Below are positions 1 through 6,381 of a stretch of DNA of 17,238 nucleotides, piece after piece. This DNA comes from Sva-07 sp035527095 (lineage in GTDB: Bacteria > Actinomycetota > Acidimicrobiia > Acidimicrobiales > Ilumatobacteraceae), in contig DATLBC010000165.1 of assembly GCA_035527095.1 (NCBI GenBank), positions 1 through 17,238 of the forward strand, in the 5' to 3' direction. The notes below the pieces were generated by a model. It was not told the origin of the DNA. It did not search any database and worked only from the letters and a program-made list of their open reading frames with translations. Position 1 is the first letter of the stretch. Each line of letters starts with the position of its first letter. The position numbers were made by a program, and so were the translations under genes.

Positions 1-264
1 GCCCAACTCGTGCACCCGATAACGCCGTCGAGGACGCACCAGCCGAACGCTGTCGGTGATCGCGTTCTGAGCCACGTGTCAGAGCGATCTGGCCACAACG
101 GTGCGCCGGTTGCAGGGCGGTCGGTCGAGCTCTGACGGTCGAGGACCACTTGGGCCGGCGCGTGACCGGCTACGTGTTCGCCCGTCGTGTCGACAGCGCC
201 GATCGGCCGGTACGCGCTACCGCACCTCTTGTCGTCGGCGGATTCGCGCCCGGCGGCGAGCAAC

Positions 265-270
265 TAGCGT
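265..270 (+). promoter_or_regulatory. Candidate -10 element (TAGCGT) for the gene at 335
   Basis: TAGCGT fits the actinobacterial -10 pattern TANNNT and would give a leader of roughly 57 nt. No clear -35 box is visible at the usual spacing. The same hexamer sits directly before the start of the C69 peptidase at 11820. Assignment is by pattern only. Confidence 0.3.
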
Positions 271-294
271 CGTTCAGCAGCCTTGCTCCCGACT

Positions 295-316
295 CGCTCG
301 CGGTCGACAGCGAGCG
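295..316 (+). promoter_or_regulatory. 7-bp hairpin in the leader, just before the ribosome binding site
   Basis: Arms 295-301 (CGCTCGC) and 310-316 (GCGAGCG) are exact reverse complements around an 8-nt loop. The stem ends 4 nt before the strong Shine-Dalgarno sequence at 321-330, so it could influence transcript stability or ribosome access. No T-run follows, so it does not look like a terminator. Confidence 0.35.
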
Positions 317-320
317 CTAG

Positions 321-330
321 GAAGGAGGTG
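321..330 (+). promoter_or_regulatory. Strong Shine-Dalgarno sequence fixing the start at 335
   Basis: GAAGGAGGTG is almost fully complementary to the 16S rRNA 3' end and sits 4 nt before ATG 335. It is the strongest ribosome binding site in the window and argues against the upstream in-frame start at 101. Confidence 0.8.
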
Positions 331-334
331 TTCC

Positions 335-1123
335 ATGGACTGGCTGACCAGGCGTCAGGTGCTGCGCGTCTATCTGAAGAACCACGACTGGTGGTGGAAG
401 TGGCCGTTCGTCGCGACCGCAGTGGCCGTTTGGGTCGGGGCGCTGCTCCTACTGGTCGCACCGTGGGATCGTGCCGGTTCGGAGGAGCACGTCGATGGGC
501 TGCCGGCACCCACGGCGCCGGATCTGAAGCCGGACGACGGGCAGACCGACGGGGTGAGCTCGTGGTTCAGCCGGGACGAGGAGAGTAGGAACGGGCGCAC
601 GACCGGAATGACGCTCCCAACTGTCAAGGCGCCGGCGGAGAGCATCCAGCCCGAGGAGGAACCCGCCACCGCCGACACCGCCGCAACCGACCGGGACGCC
701 GAAGTGGCGGAGGAAGCGAGGCCCCTCGAGTCGCAAGACGGGGACGTGGCCGAGGCCCTCGACCAGCCGCCTCGATCATCGCCGTCTACGACGAGCCCGA
801 CCACGACAACCGGCCCGACCACGACCGGGGCGCCACCGCCCTCGAGCAGCCCCACCACCACCGAGTCAGCTTCACGGCCCACGCTCGACACCCCGGGTCC
901 CGAAACCAGCACGACAACGACGACCCAGCCAGCAGTCGCCGAAACCACCACTCCTTCCACCACGACGAAGGCGAAGGGCAAGCCGGGAAGGACCGACCCG
1001 ACGGACGACGAGGACCTCTCGGACACCAAGGACAGCAAGGACAGCAAGGTGCGCCCAGGCCGGAAGACCCCCGGTGTACCGACCGATTCCATCACACCGC
1101 AAGTCGCTCGGCCGGTCGATTGA
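335..1123 (+). CDS. Single-pass membrane protein with Thr/Pro-rich, acidic extracytoplasmic tail
   Basis: The product is 262 residues. A short basic N-terminus (RR at 6-7) is followed by a Trp-rich patch (WWWKW, 19-23), one hydrophobic segment at about 24-43, and then a long disordered region. Residues 60-145 are rich in Asp, Glu, Pro and Ala; residues 149-212 are dominated by Thr, Ser and Pro; the tail is charged, with a short DSK repeat near 232-238. I chose ATG 335 because AAGGAGGTG at 322-330 ends 4 nt before it, and the upstream in-frame extension from 101 looks non-coding. No enzymatic domain is visible. The tail resembles cell-wall-spanning or glycosylated linker regions of actinobacterial surface proteins, but the function is unknown. 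It converges on the P450 gene and ends 20 bp from it, with a hairpin between. Confidence 0.75.
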   Translation: MDWLTRRQVLRVYLKNHDWWWKWPFVATAVAVWVGALLLLVAPWDRAGSEEHVDGLPAPTAPDLKPDDGQTDGVSSWFSRDEESRNGRTTGMTLPTVKAPAESIQPEEEPATADTAATDRDAEVAEEARPLESQDGDVAEALDQPPRSSPSTTSPTTTTGPTTTGAPPPSSSPTTTESASRPTLDTPGPETSTTTTTQPAVAETTTPSTTTKAKGKPGRTDPTDDEDLSDTKDSKDSKVRPGRKTPGVPTDSITPQVARPVD

Positions 1124-1125
1124 CT

Positions 1126-1150
1126 CGGTTGAGCGGCGTGCGCTCAACCG
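1126..1150. terminator. Bidirectional terminator-like hairpin between convergent genes
   Basis: Arms 1126-1135 (CGGTTGAGCG) and 1141-1150 (CGCTCAACCG) are perfect reverse complements with a 5-nt loop. The hairpin starts 2 nt after the stop of the left gene, and its right arm contains the P450 stop codon (1144-1146). No clear T-tract follows on either side, so it would act as an actinobacterial hairpin-only terminator or as a 3'-end stabiliser for both transcripts. Confidence 0.65.
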
Positions 1151-2460
1151 GCCGATGTGTTGCCAGCGGATGGGCGCCTGGTACCCGCTGGGAACGAGAC
1201 CGGCAGGATGCGCGGTCCACGGACCTGCCCGCCTGCCCACTTCATCGGTTCCCGATCGCTCACCTGGAACTCCGGGATGCGTTCCAACCACGTACGGATC
1301 GCAACGGTCATTTCCAGGCGAGCCAGGTTCGAGCCGGCGCACCGGTGAATGCCCGAACCGAAGGCAATGTGACGGTTCTGCGCACGGTCGATGATGAACT
1401 CGTCGGGATCCTCGAACTGCTCGGGGTCGTGGCAAGCCGCCGGGAAGTTCATGAGCACCTTGTCACCGCTCTCGATGTGAACGCCGTTGTAGTCGATGTC
1501 GGTCTCGGCGATCCGGGCCATCGTGACAGGCGCGTAGTAGCGCAGGAACTCCTCGATCGCGATCGGAAGGATCTCGGGCTCGTCGACGAGTCGTTGACGA
1601 TCTTCGGGATGGGTCCCGAGGTGCCAGAGCGCGGACCCGATGGAGCTCCACGTCGTGTCGATGCCGGCGACGATCAACAAGTTCGTGATCCCGACCACCA
1701 CGTCCGGGGTGATCTGGGCCTCGGGCATGTCGAGTTCCATGAACAGCAGCTCGGTGAGCAGGTCCTCCTGTGGGTCTTCCTGCCGCTTCGCCACCTCGGC
1801 ACCGATGAACGTCAGCATCTCGTCGCGCGCCTTGAGCCGCATCGTCGGATTGTGCAAGGCGTCGCCGAGCACGAAGTTGACCCACTCGACGAACTGGTCG
1901 GCCATCTCCGGGTCGACACCGATGAGGTGAGCGATCACCCGCGGCGGGATCTGCTGCGAGTACTGAACGGCCGCATCACACTCGCCCGTCTCGATGAACC
2001 CGTCGATGAGCGATTGGCACAGCTGCTCGGTGTACTCCTCGTGGGCGGCGACCGCACGGGGTGCAAACGCAGGAAGCAACATCCGTCGTGTCCAGGAGTG
2101 GATGGGAGGGTCGGCGGTGATCGGGGCGGCGGCGATCATCTGCTCGTAGCGCGACATTTCGGGGGCATTCGGAGCGGGCGGCATGACGAGCACCTGCCGC
2201 GAGCTCAGCTCCGGGACCATCTTCGCAAGTGCACGCAGATCGTCGAAACGGGTGGGGTTCCACGACCCCCCGAGCCGATCGGTGTGTGCGATCGGGCACT
2301 TCGCGCGCATCTCGGCCCAGATTGGGACCGGGTCCTCGATGTAGTCGTCGTTGCGGATGTCGTAATCGGTGTTCCAGTCCGTGACCGGTCCCCCCGGCGC
2401 CCAGATCTCCTCGCTGGTCGCCATCCGCATCTTGGCGTGCATGTCATCGGTCGCGCTCAT
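1144..2460 (-). CDS. Cytochrome P450
   Basis: The product is a 438-residue soluble bacterial P450, a normal length for the class. Diagnostic motifs are present in order: I-helix oxygen-activation motif AGIDTT at 265-270, K-helix ExxR at E304-R307, and heme-binding loop FGSGIHRCAG at 367-376 with Cys374 as the thiolate ligand. Such enzymes insert one oxygen atom from O2 into a hydrophobic substrate, using electrons from a ferredoxin and its reductase; neither partner is encoded in this window. The start at 2460 (MSATDD) follows AGGGAGGG on the minus strand by 6 nt; the longer frame to 2559 lacks such support and would run through the inverted repeats. The family number and substrate cannot be assigned from sequence alone. 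Neighbours in the window suggest lipid or steroid-like substrates, which is inference. Confidence 0.95.
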   Translation of the reverse strand: MSATDDMHAKMRMATSEEIWAPGGPVTDWNTDYDIRNDDYIEDPVPIWAEMRAKCPIAHTDRLGGSWNPTRFDDLRALAKMVPELSSRQVLVMPPAPNAPEMSRYEQMIAAAPITADPPIHSWTRRMLLPAFAPRAVAAHEEYTEQLCQSLIDGFIETGECDAAVQYSQQIPPRVIAHLIGVDPEMADQFVEWVNFVLGDALHNPTMRLKARDEMLTFIGAEVAKRQEDPQEDLLTELLFMELDMPEAQITPDVVVGITNLLIVAGIDTTWSSIGSALWHLGTHPEDRQRLVDEPEILPIAIEEFLRYYAPVTMARIAETDIDYNGVHIESGDKVLMNFPAACHDPEQFEDPDEFIIDRAQNRHIAFGSGIHRCAGSNLARLEMTVAIRTWLERIPEFQVSDREPMKWAGGQVRGPRILPVSFPAGTRRPSAGNTSAG

Positions 2461-2485
2461 TCTGGTCCCTCCCTGCAAGCCGAGT

Positions 2486-2540
2486 CGGTTCTCGGCTCGC
2501 GGGCCCACTGTAGGAGCGCGCTCCATCGAGCCGAGAACCG
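2486..2540. promoter_or_regulatory. Nested inverted repeats around a likely P450 promoter (operator candidate)
   Basis: A perfect 14-bp inverted repeat (CGGTTCTCGGCTCG at 2486-2499, its complement at 2527-2540) flanks a perfect 12-bp palindrome GGAGCGCGCTCC at 2513-2524. Arm centres are about 41 bp apart, near four helical turns. On the minus strand TACAGT (2512-2507) fits a TANNNT -10 box and would start transcription near 2500, about 40 nt before the P450 start. The palindrome would then lie in the -35/-10 spacer, one arm over the -35 region and the other just after the start site. This layout fits repression by a dimeric regulator, but no regulator gene is next to it. Confidence 0.5.
2507..2512 (-). 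promoter_or_regulatory. Candidate -10 element (TACAGT) for the P450 gene
   Basis: TACAGT on the minus strand matches TANNNT and lies between the two arms of the 14-bp inverted repeat. No consensus -35 box is seen, as is common for regulated actinobacterial promoters. Confidence 0.35.
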
Positions 2541-2592
2541 GCCGACGATCGGGCAGCAACTTGTGGGCCGCTGCGTTGTCGCAGATCCGACG

Positions 2593-3069
2593 TCAATCTG
2601 ACGGCGGTAGGGAGTACCAGAGCAGTACCGGATGCGGCTCGAAGACGCTCACGGTCGATTCACCGGTTGGCTGCCATCCGTGCTTCTCGTAGAAGCGTCG
2701 CCCACGGCGATTCTCGGCGAAGACACGCAGCGAAGGCTCTCTCGACGCTCGTCGAAGCACGACGACGATCTCGTCGAGGAGTCTGCCCGCGATGCCGGTG
2801 CCCCAGGTGTCGATGGCCGTGCCGAAGTGGAGGAGCTCGCCTGCTTTCGTGGCAGCAAACCCCACGATGGTGTCGTCGTCGCGATCGACTGCGACGTAGG
2901 TCCCGATGTCGGCGTCTGCGATCTCGTCTTGCCAGCGAGCTCGCAAGATCTCCCTGGGGAACGGAGAGCGCGATTGGGGGAACACCGCCGCGAGTCCGAC
3001 AACTGCCCCGGCCTCTTGCACGTCGAGCAGCTCCGCCAGGTCATCGACGGTCATCTCGCGAATCCTCAC
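2593..3069 (-). CDS. GNAT-family N-acetyltransferase
   Basis: The product is 158 residues, typical for a single GNAT domain that moves an acetyl group from acetyl-CoA to an amine. The opening RIREMTVDDLAEL is the usual first strand and helix of the fold. The acetyl-CoA loop is recognisable at about 87-97 (DTWGTGIAGRL, motif A), and the C-terminal motif RRFYEKHGW lies at 124-132. The start codon is GTG at 3069; an internal ATG at 3054 would cut the first strand. No good ribosome binding site is seen. The acceptor substrate cannot be predicted. The gene lies 132 bp upstream of the P450 on the same strand, but that gap contains an independent promoter-like region, so co-transcription is uncertain. 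Confidence 0.88.
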   Translation of the reverse strand: MRIREMTVDDLAELLDVQEAGAVVGLAAVFPQSRSPFPREILRARWQDEIADADIGTYVAVDRDDDTIVGFAATKAGELLHFGTAIDTWGTGIAGRLLDEIVVVLRRASREPSLRVFAENRRGRRFYEKHGWQPTGESTVSVFEPHPVLLWYSLPPSD

Positions 3070-3475
3070 GACGCCATCTTCTCATCGACGAAGTGCGCGC
3101 TCAGTCGGCGTTGTCATGATGAGCTCCCTCGCGCCGCTCGGCGGTGCATCGTGTGGCTGGTTGCTGCCATCGTCCACCTCGCAGGTTCCGGAGCCCAGCG
3201 TGTCAGCGCGCTTTCGCGCCTACGTGCCAGCGCCCATGCCGGCCCCGGCGGCACCCGCCGGACGGGCACGGCGCGATTGCGCAACCGTGCGATGCCGGTT
3301 CGATCCCTGGCGGCTGCGCTTGTGAGGACCGCCCCGTGTCACCCGAAGCCTCATGTACTTCGTCTGTATCGACAATGAACGGCTTGTTGCGCCATCGTCT
3401 GGAGGCCTTGTGAACTGGGACCGTGTCCGCCGAACCACGGGTGTTGGACCAACCCGTCCTCCGGAGTGGCGGGTG
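3070..3475. other. Divergent intergenic region rich in hairpins
   Basis: This stretch separates the minus-strand GNAT gene from the plus-strand nucleoside-hydrolase-like lipoprotein, so promoters for both should lie here; I see no convincing TANNNT/-35 pair for either. Between 3206 and 3311 there are four short hairpins in a row, the last with a tRNA T-loop-like sequence (GGTTCGATCCC, 3297-3307). In-frame extension of the lipoprotein gene back to ATG 3353 is possible but gives a poor signal peptide. No other coding signal is seen. Confidence 0.5.
3206..3320 (+). other. Cluster of hairpins, possible structured leader RNA
   Basis: Hairpins read on the plus strand: GCGCG/CGCGC at 3206-3210/3215-3219; CCGGCGG/CCGCCGG at 3245-3251/3255-3261; GCACGG/CCGTGC at 3266-3271/3285-3290 with an inner CGC/GCG stem; and a T-arm-like stem at 3294-3298/3307-3311 enclosing TTCGATCC. 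AGCGC at 3229-3233 can pair with GCGCT at 3316-3320 to close the last three into a cloverleaf-like shape. There is no acceptor CCA, no anticodon arm of normal size and no D-loop, so it is not a tRNA gene. In such GC-rich DNA, hairpins can arise by chance. Confidence 0.25.
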
Positions 3476-4972
3476 ATGGCACGCCGTGCGCCGGCGGGAG
3501 GGTTGCGCCGGTCTGGACGTGGCGAGGTCCGAGCTGTTGTCGCGGTCTTGGCGGTGATCGGCATCGCAGTGGGTTGTGCCGACGATGCAGAGCCGGCGCT
3601 GGTCGTCGACGTGCGGGAGGCTGCCGGCGCACTGCCGGTGGTGCTCGACTACAGCCCGACGATCTCCGACATCGGGGCGCTGTTCTATCTCGCGTCGCAT
3701 CCCGACGTCGATCTGCTGGCGGTGACGCTGCCCGAACGGGGTGAATCCGACTGTGACACGGGCGTTCGCCACACGTTGTCGCTTCTGGCGATCGCGGGCC
3801 GGAGCGATGTTCCAGCGGGTTGCGGCACCGAAGGGCCACTGGTGGGCGATCGGGACTGGCCTGAAGAGTTCCGCGAGTTCTCGAACTCGCTCGCGGGTGT
3901 CGAACTGCCGGTGGTGACGCCAGGACCTCCGGTCGATGGAGCGGTACTGCTCGCGGACACGCTCCGCACGGCCGAACGCCCGGTGACGATCGTGGCGGTC
4001 GGGCCCCTGACCAACTTGGGTGTGGTCGTTCGAGATCACCCGGAACTGGTCGAAACCGTCGAGCGCGTGGTGATCATGGGCGGGGCCGTGGACGTACCCG
4101 GCAACGTTGGATCGGCACCGACCGCGGAATGGAATCTGTACATCGATCCGCACGCGGCCAGGTTGGTGCTGGAATCGGGCGTCGATGTGCTGTTGGTGCC
4201 GCTCGACGCCACGAACGACGTGCCGTGGACCGATGCCCTCGTTGCACAGGTCGCCCTGCTCGACTCGGCGGTCGGGAGGTCCGAGCGTCAGGTCGTCGCA
4301 AGCCGCGGTTTCACCGATGGCATCGACCTGTGGGACGAACTTGCGGCTGTCGCCACCCTGCAGCCCGAGATGCTGGAGATCGAAGCGCGAACGATCGTCA
4401 TCGACGACGACGGAGCGACGCTCGACGACCCGGCGGGAACCTCGGTTGACGTCGCGATTGGCGCCGACGCTGATGCCGCCACAGGAGAGTTTCTGCGCGT
4501 ACTGAACGGCGGGGTTCTGCCCGCCACCCCCGTGGGCACGCCCGAGGATCAGGCGTACTTCGACCAACTGGAGGCGGGCTTCACCGACTTCGCCACGAGA
4601 GGCAACGGTGTTGAGCCAGACGGCTCGAGCGAAGCCCATGCCGGCGCCGACCGCTTCATCGTGACGGTGGCCGAGGCGCTCGAGAAACTCGCATCGAACA
4701 TCGACAGCGCTGATCCACCGGATCCCCTCGCGGCCGATCATGAGCGGCTCTCGAAGGCGATCGACAGCATCGTCGGCCAAATGGACGACGTGCGGGTGGC
4801 CGTTGCTGCGGCCGAGGGCGATGACGCCTTCATGCTGATCTCGGCTGGGGTCATCGAGACCGGGATCGACCAGAGTTTCGACGACGTGGATGCCGCCTGT
4901 GCGTCGATCGCTGAGTACCTGACGCTCCGAGCCGGTGTCCTGCCCTGTCCGGGCTTCGGCAGCGACGGGTGA
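3476..4972 (+). CDS. Lipoprotein with nucleoside hydrolase (IUNH)-like fold, altered metal site
   Basis: The product is 498 residues. A lipoprotein signal is clear: basic N-terminus (RRAPAGGLRRSGRGEVR), hydrophobic stretch 20-32 and lipobox AVGC with Cys34, so the protein is probably anchored outside the membrane. Residues about 54-340 follow the inosine/uridine-preferring nucleoside hydrolase pattern: first strand VVLDYSPTISD (56-65), VAVGPLTNLG (173-182), RVVIMGGAV (197-205), AEWNLYIDPHAA (217-228) and WDELAAVA (286-293). The usual calcium motif DxDPGxDD is changed: Asp58 and Asp65 remain, but the two other aspartates are Ser60 and Ser64, and the usual HD pair is Trp286-Asp287. A C-terminal extension of about 150 residues has no family I recognise. 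Catalysis of ribosyl cleavage is therefore doubtful. ATG 3476 is preferred because GGAG at 3463-3466 lies 9 nt upstream and it gives a clean signal peptide; GTG 3473 is the alternative. Confidence 0.82.
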   Translation: MARRAPAGGLRRSGRGEVRAVVAVLAVIGIAVGCADDAEPALVVDVREAAGALPVVLDYSPTISDIGALFYLASHPDVDLLAVTLPERGESDCDTGVRHTLSLLAIAGRSDVPAGCGTEGPLVGDRDWPEEFREFSNSLAGVELPVVTPGPPVDGAVLLADTLRTAERPVTIVAVGPLTNLGVVVRDHPELVETVERVVIMGGAVDVPGNVGSAPTAEWNLYIDPHAARLVLESGVDVLLVPLDATNDVPWTDALVAQVALLDSAVGRSERQVVASRGFTDGIDLWDELAAVATLQPEMLEIEARTIVIDDDGATLDDPAGTSVDVAIGADADAATGEFLRVLNGGVLPATPVGTPEDQAYFDQLEAGFTDFATRGNGVEPDGSSEAHAGADRFIVTVAEALEKLASNIDSADPPDPLAADHERLSKAIDSIVGQMDDVRVAVAAAEGDDAFMLISAGVIETGIDQSFDDVDAACASIAEYLTLRAGVLPCPGFGSDG

Positions 4973-4988
4973 CGATCGAGGTCGCGGA

Positions 4989-5018
4989 ACCGTCAGCGCT
5001 CGTCGGCCGACGCACGGT
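4989..5018. terminator. Weak hairpin between convergent genes
   Basis: ACCGT at 4989-4993 pairs with ACGGT at 5014-5018 around a 12-bp palindrome CGTCGGCCGACG (5001-5012). It begins 16 bp after the lipoprotein stop and lies 44 bp from the OsmC-like stop at 5063. The outer stem is only 5 bp and there is no T-run, so the terminator role is tentative. Confidence 0.3.
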
Positions 5019-5062
5019 CCCGCCCGTAGTGCTGGACTCGACGTTGCAGCTTCGGTTCCATG

Positions 5063-5596
5063 TCAGGCGGTTGGCAACTCGATCGACACCGTTCTCGTGA
5101 TCGGGGTCGGCGCGGAGAACACGTCGCGGTACGGGCTGAGGAGATCGCCCTCGTCGAGCACCCGCAGAATGTCGGCCTCGGGAGCCGAACTCACGACGGT
5201 CACGTGGCAGCGGACTTCGCTGTAGCCGGGTCGTGCGGTCGAGCCGATCGAGAGCATTCCGATGGCATCGAAGTCGGCTTCGATCTCCACGCTCAGCGAG
5301 TTCATGTCGACACCGAGTCGCGCAGCTCGCATCTGATACCCCATCGCAAGGCAGCTTCCGAGTGCAGCTCGCCCGAGCACCCCCGGTGCAGGCCCGGAAC
5401 CGTTGCCGCCCATGGTGTCCGGCAGGTCGGTCTCGAAGCGAAACGCGCCTTCCTCGCTCGTGCAGCGAAGCCCATCGGTGATGGTGCTGATCGAGCGCCC
5501 GGTGTCGCGCCCCAGGCTCGGATGTTTCGTCACGGCGCTTTCGAGGCGGTCGAGTGCGTCGCTGATCCTTCGAGAGTGTGACGTCTCTGCGGCCAT
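5063..5596 (-). CDS. OsmC-like family protein, possibly lacking the second catalytic cysteine
   Basis: The product is 177 residues. OsmC/Ohr proteins reduce organic hydroperoxides with a pair of cysteines. The family core is visible: GGNGSGPAPGVLGRAALGSCLAMG (63-86, written here as the helix bearing Cys82), then strand SLSVEIEADFD (100-110). The region where the second cysteine normally lies in a CPV-like turn reads LLSPYRDVF (152-160), so Ser154 appears to replace it. Cys130 lies in a neighbouring strand and may or may not compensate. ATG 5596 is chosen over the frame's earlier in-frame start at 5659 because homology begins later and TACGGT lies 5 bp before 5596, suggesting a near-leaderless transcript. 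It is the last gene of the minus-strand run. Alternatives are a non-peroxidase OsmC-fold protein of unknown role. Confidence 0.8.
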   Translation of the reverse strand: MAAETSHSRRISDALDRLESAVTKHPSLGRDTGRSISTITDGLRCTSEEGAFRFETDLPDTMGGNGSGPAPGVLGRAALGSCLAMGYQMRAARLGVDMNSLSVEIEADFDAIGMLSIGSTARPGYSEVRCHVTVVSSAPEADILRVLDEGDLLSPYRDVFSAPTPITRTVSIELPTA

Positions 5597-5601
5597 GTGG
5601 C

Positions 5602-5607
5602 ACCGTA
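5602..5607 (-). promoter_or_regulatory. -10-like TACGGT placed for a near-leaderless OsmC transcript
   Basis: TACGGT lies 5 bp before ATG 5596, with no Shine-Dalgarno sequence between. Transcription would start at or within a base or two of the start codon. Same arrangement as at 7294, 8331, 11807 and 16985. Confidence 0.35.
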
Positions 5608-5676
5608 TACCCGCCCTCGTAGCGACGGTGACGAGTCGCCATGCGACACGATGTGGCATCGAGGCCAGCTGTTGCG

Positions 5677-6363
5677 TCAGGCTGACCGGCTCACCCCGAC
5701 CCAGTCGCAGAAGTTGGCGATCAGGGTGCGCCCAGCCGGGTGATCCTCCGTCCAGTACTCGGGGTGGAACTGGGTACCTGCGAGGGGGAGCGTCTCGTGG
5801 GCGAGGTACTGGAGCTCCGTGGTGTCGGTGCGGGCGAGGTTGACGAAGCCGACGGGAACGCCCTTGAGTTCCTGCGTGTGAGCGTGGCGGAACACCGGCG
5901 CGCGGTCGAGGCCGGACAGCAGCGGATGATCACCGAGCAACTCGACCGGCTGGTAGCCGAGTTCCTTCTTCCAACCCGGCTCGTAGTCGGGGTGCTCGTC
6001 GATCTCGGCGACGCCGAGCCGACCGATCCGGTCGAGGCGAGCGCCGAGCGCCGTTCCGATGAACTGCAGCCCGCCGCAGAACCCGAACACCGGCGTCCGA
6101 CCAGATCGAACGATGTCAGTCAACCCCACCAGATCGTCTGGGTCGTAGAGGTCGGGGCTCGCTCCGTTACCGCTGATGAACACTGCGGCGATGCCGAGTT
6201 CGTCGATGATGTCGGCACCGACATCGCCGTAGCGCTGCAGGAGGCAGCGGTGGCCCGAGAGGTCCTGCAGCATGTAGGAGATCCGGGTTCGCGCTGCCAA
6301 CAGTCGTCCGCTCTTCGGGTTCTCGTAGGTCGAGGCATGCTCGTAGTCGACGTAGAGGATCAT
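5677..6363 (-). CDS. Class I glutamine amidotransferase-domain protein
   Basis: The product is 228 residues, a stand-alone class I GATase domain of the kind that releases ammonia from glutamine for a partner synthase, or acts as a gamma-glutamyl hydrolase. The nucleophile elbow is FGFCGGLQF with Cys96, and the His-Glu pair is in GTQFHPEYW (His200, Glu202), so the catalytic triad is complete. An ISGNGAS segment at 64-70 matches the loop that precedes the elbow in this family. No acceptor synthase domain is attached and none is recognisable next door, so the partner or substrate is unknown. The gene starts 18 bp after the LLM oxidoreductase stop, on the same strand, so the two are probably co-transcribed. 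It resembles the GuaA N-terminal domain in layout but lacks the ATP-pyrophosphatase half. Confidence 0.88.
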   Translation of the reverse strand: MILYVDYEHASTYENPKSGRLLAARTRISYMLQDLSGHRCLLQRYGDVGADIIDELGIAAVFISGNGASPDLYDPDDLVGLTDIVRSGRTPVFGFCGGLQFIGTALGARLDRIGRLGVAEIDEHPDYEPGWKKELGYQPVELLGDHPLLSGLDRAPVFRHAHTQELKGVPVGFVNLARTDTTELQYLAHETLPLAGTQFHPEYWTEDHPAGRTLIANFCDWVGVSRSA

Positions 6364-6381
6364 GGTGTCGACATCATCGGG

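Larger units (their letters stand above)
1..334. other. Left-edge non-coding stretch with leader of the first gene
   Basis: No convincing gene is visible here. The plus-strand frame of the first gene is open back to position 101, but that extension reads as an Arg-rich, low-information stretch with no ribosome binding site. Another plus frame is open from the edge to a TGA at 133-135; it could be the tail of an unseen gene, but nothing in its translation is recognisable. The right part probably holds the promoter and leader of the gene starting at 335: a TAGCGT -10-like element at 265-270, a 7-bp hairpin at 295-316 and a near-perfect Shine-Dalgarno sequence at 321-330. Confidence 0.5.

Noticed and set aside
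1..135. Possible tail of a plus-strand gene entering from the left edge
   Set aside because: An open frame of 44 codons ends at 133-135, but the translation has no recognisable feature and other frames are comparable.
101..334. N-terminal extension of the first gene
   Set aside because: It would add 78 Arg-rich residues before a protein that already has an excellent ribosome binding site at 321-330.
1028..1048. Tandem GACAGCAAG repeat in the first gene
   Set aside because: Only two copies within a low-complexity charged tail; explained by codon-level duplication and not evidence of an array.
1120..2601. 493-codon plus-strand ORF opposite the P450
   Set aside because: It is antisense to a P450 with all catalytic motifs; its translation is low-information and reflects GC-biased third codon positions.
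3294..3320. Possible tRNA 3' end (GGTTCGATCCC T-arm-like sequence)
   Set aside because: No matching 7-bp acceptor stem, normal anticodon arm or D-arm, and no CCA; the T-stem has mismatches. Kept only as a structural curiosity.
3203..4780. 525-codon minus-strand ORF opposite the lipoprotein gene
   Set aside because: The plus-strand frame has a lipobox and nucleoside-hydrolase motifs; the minus frame is Arg/His-rich with no recognisable domain.
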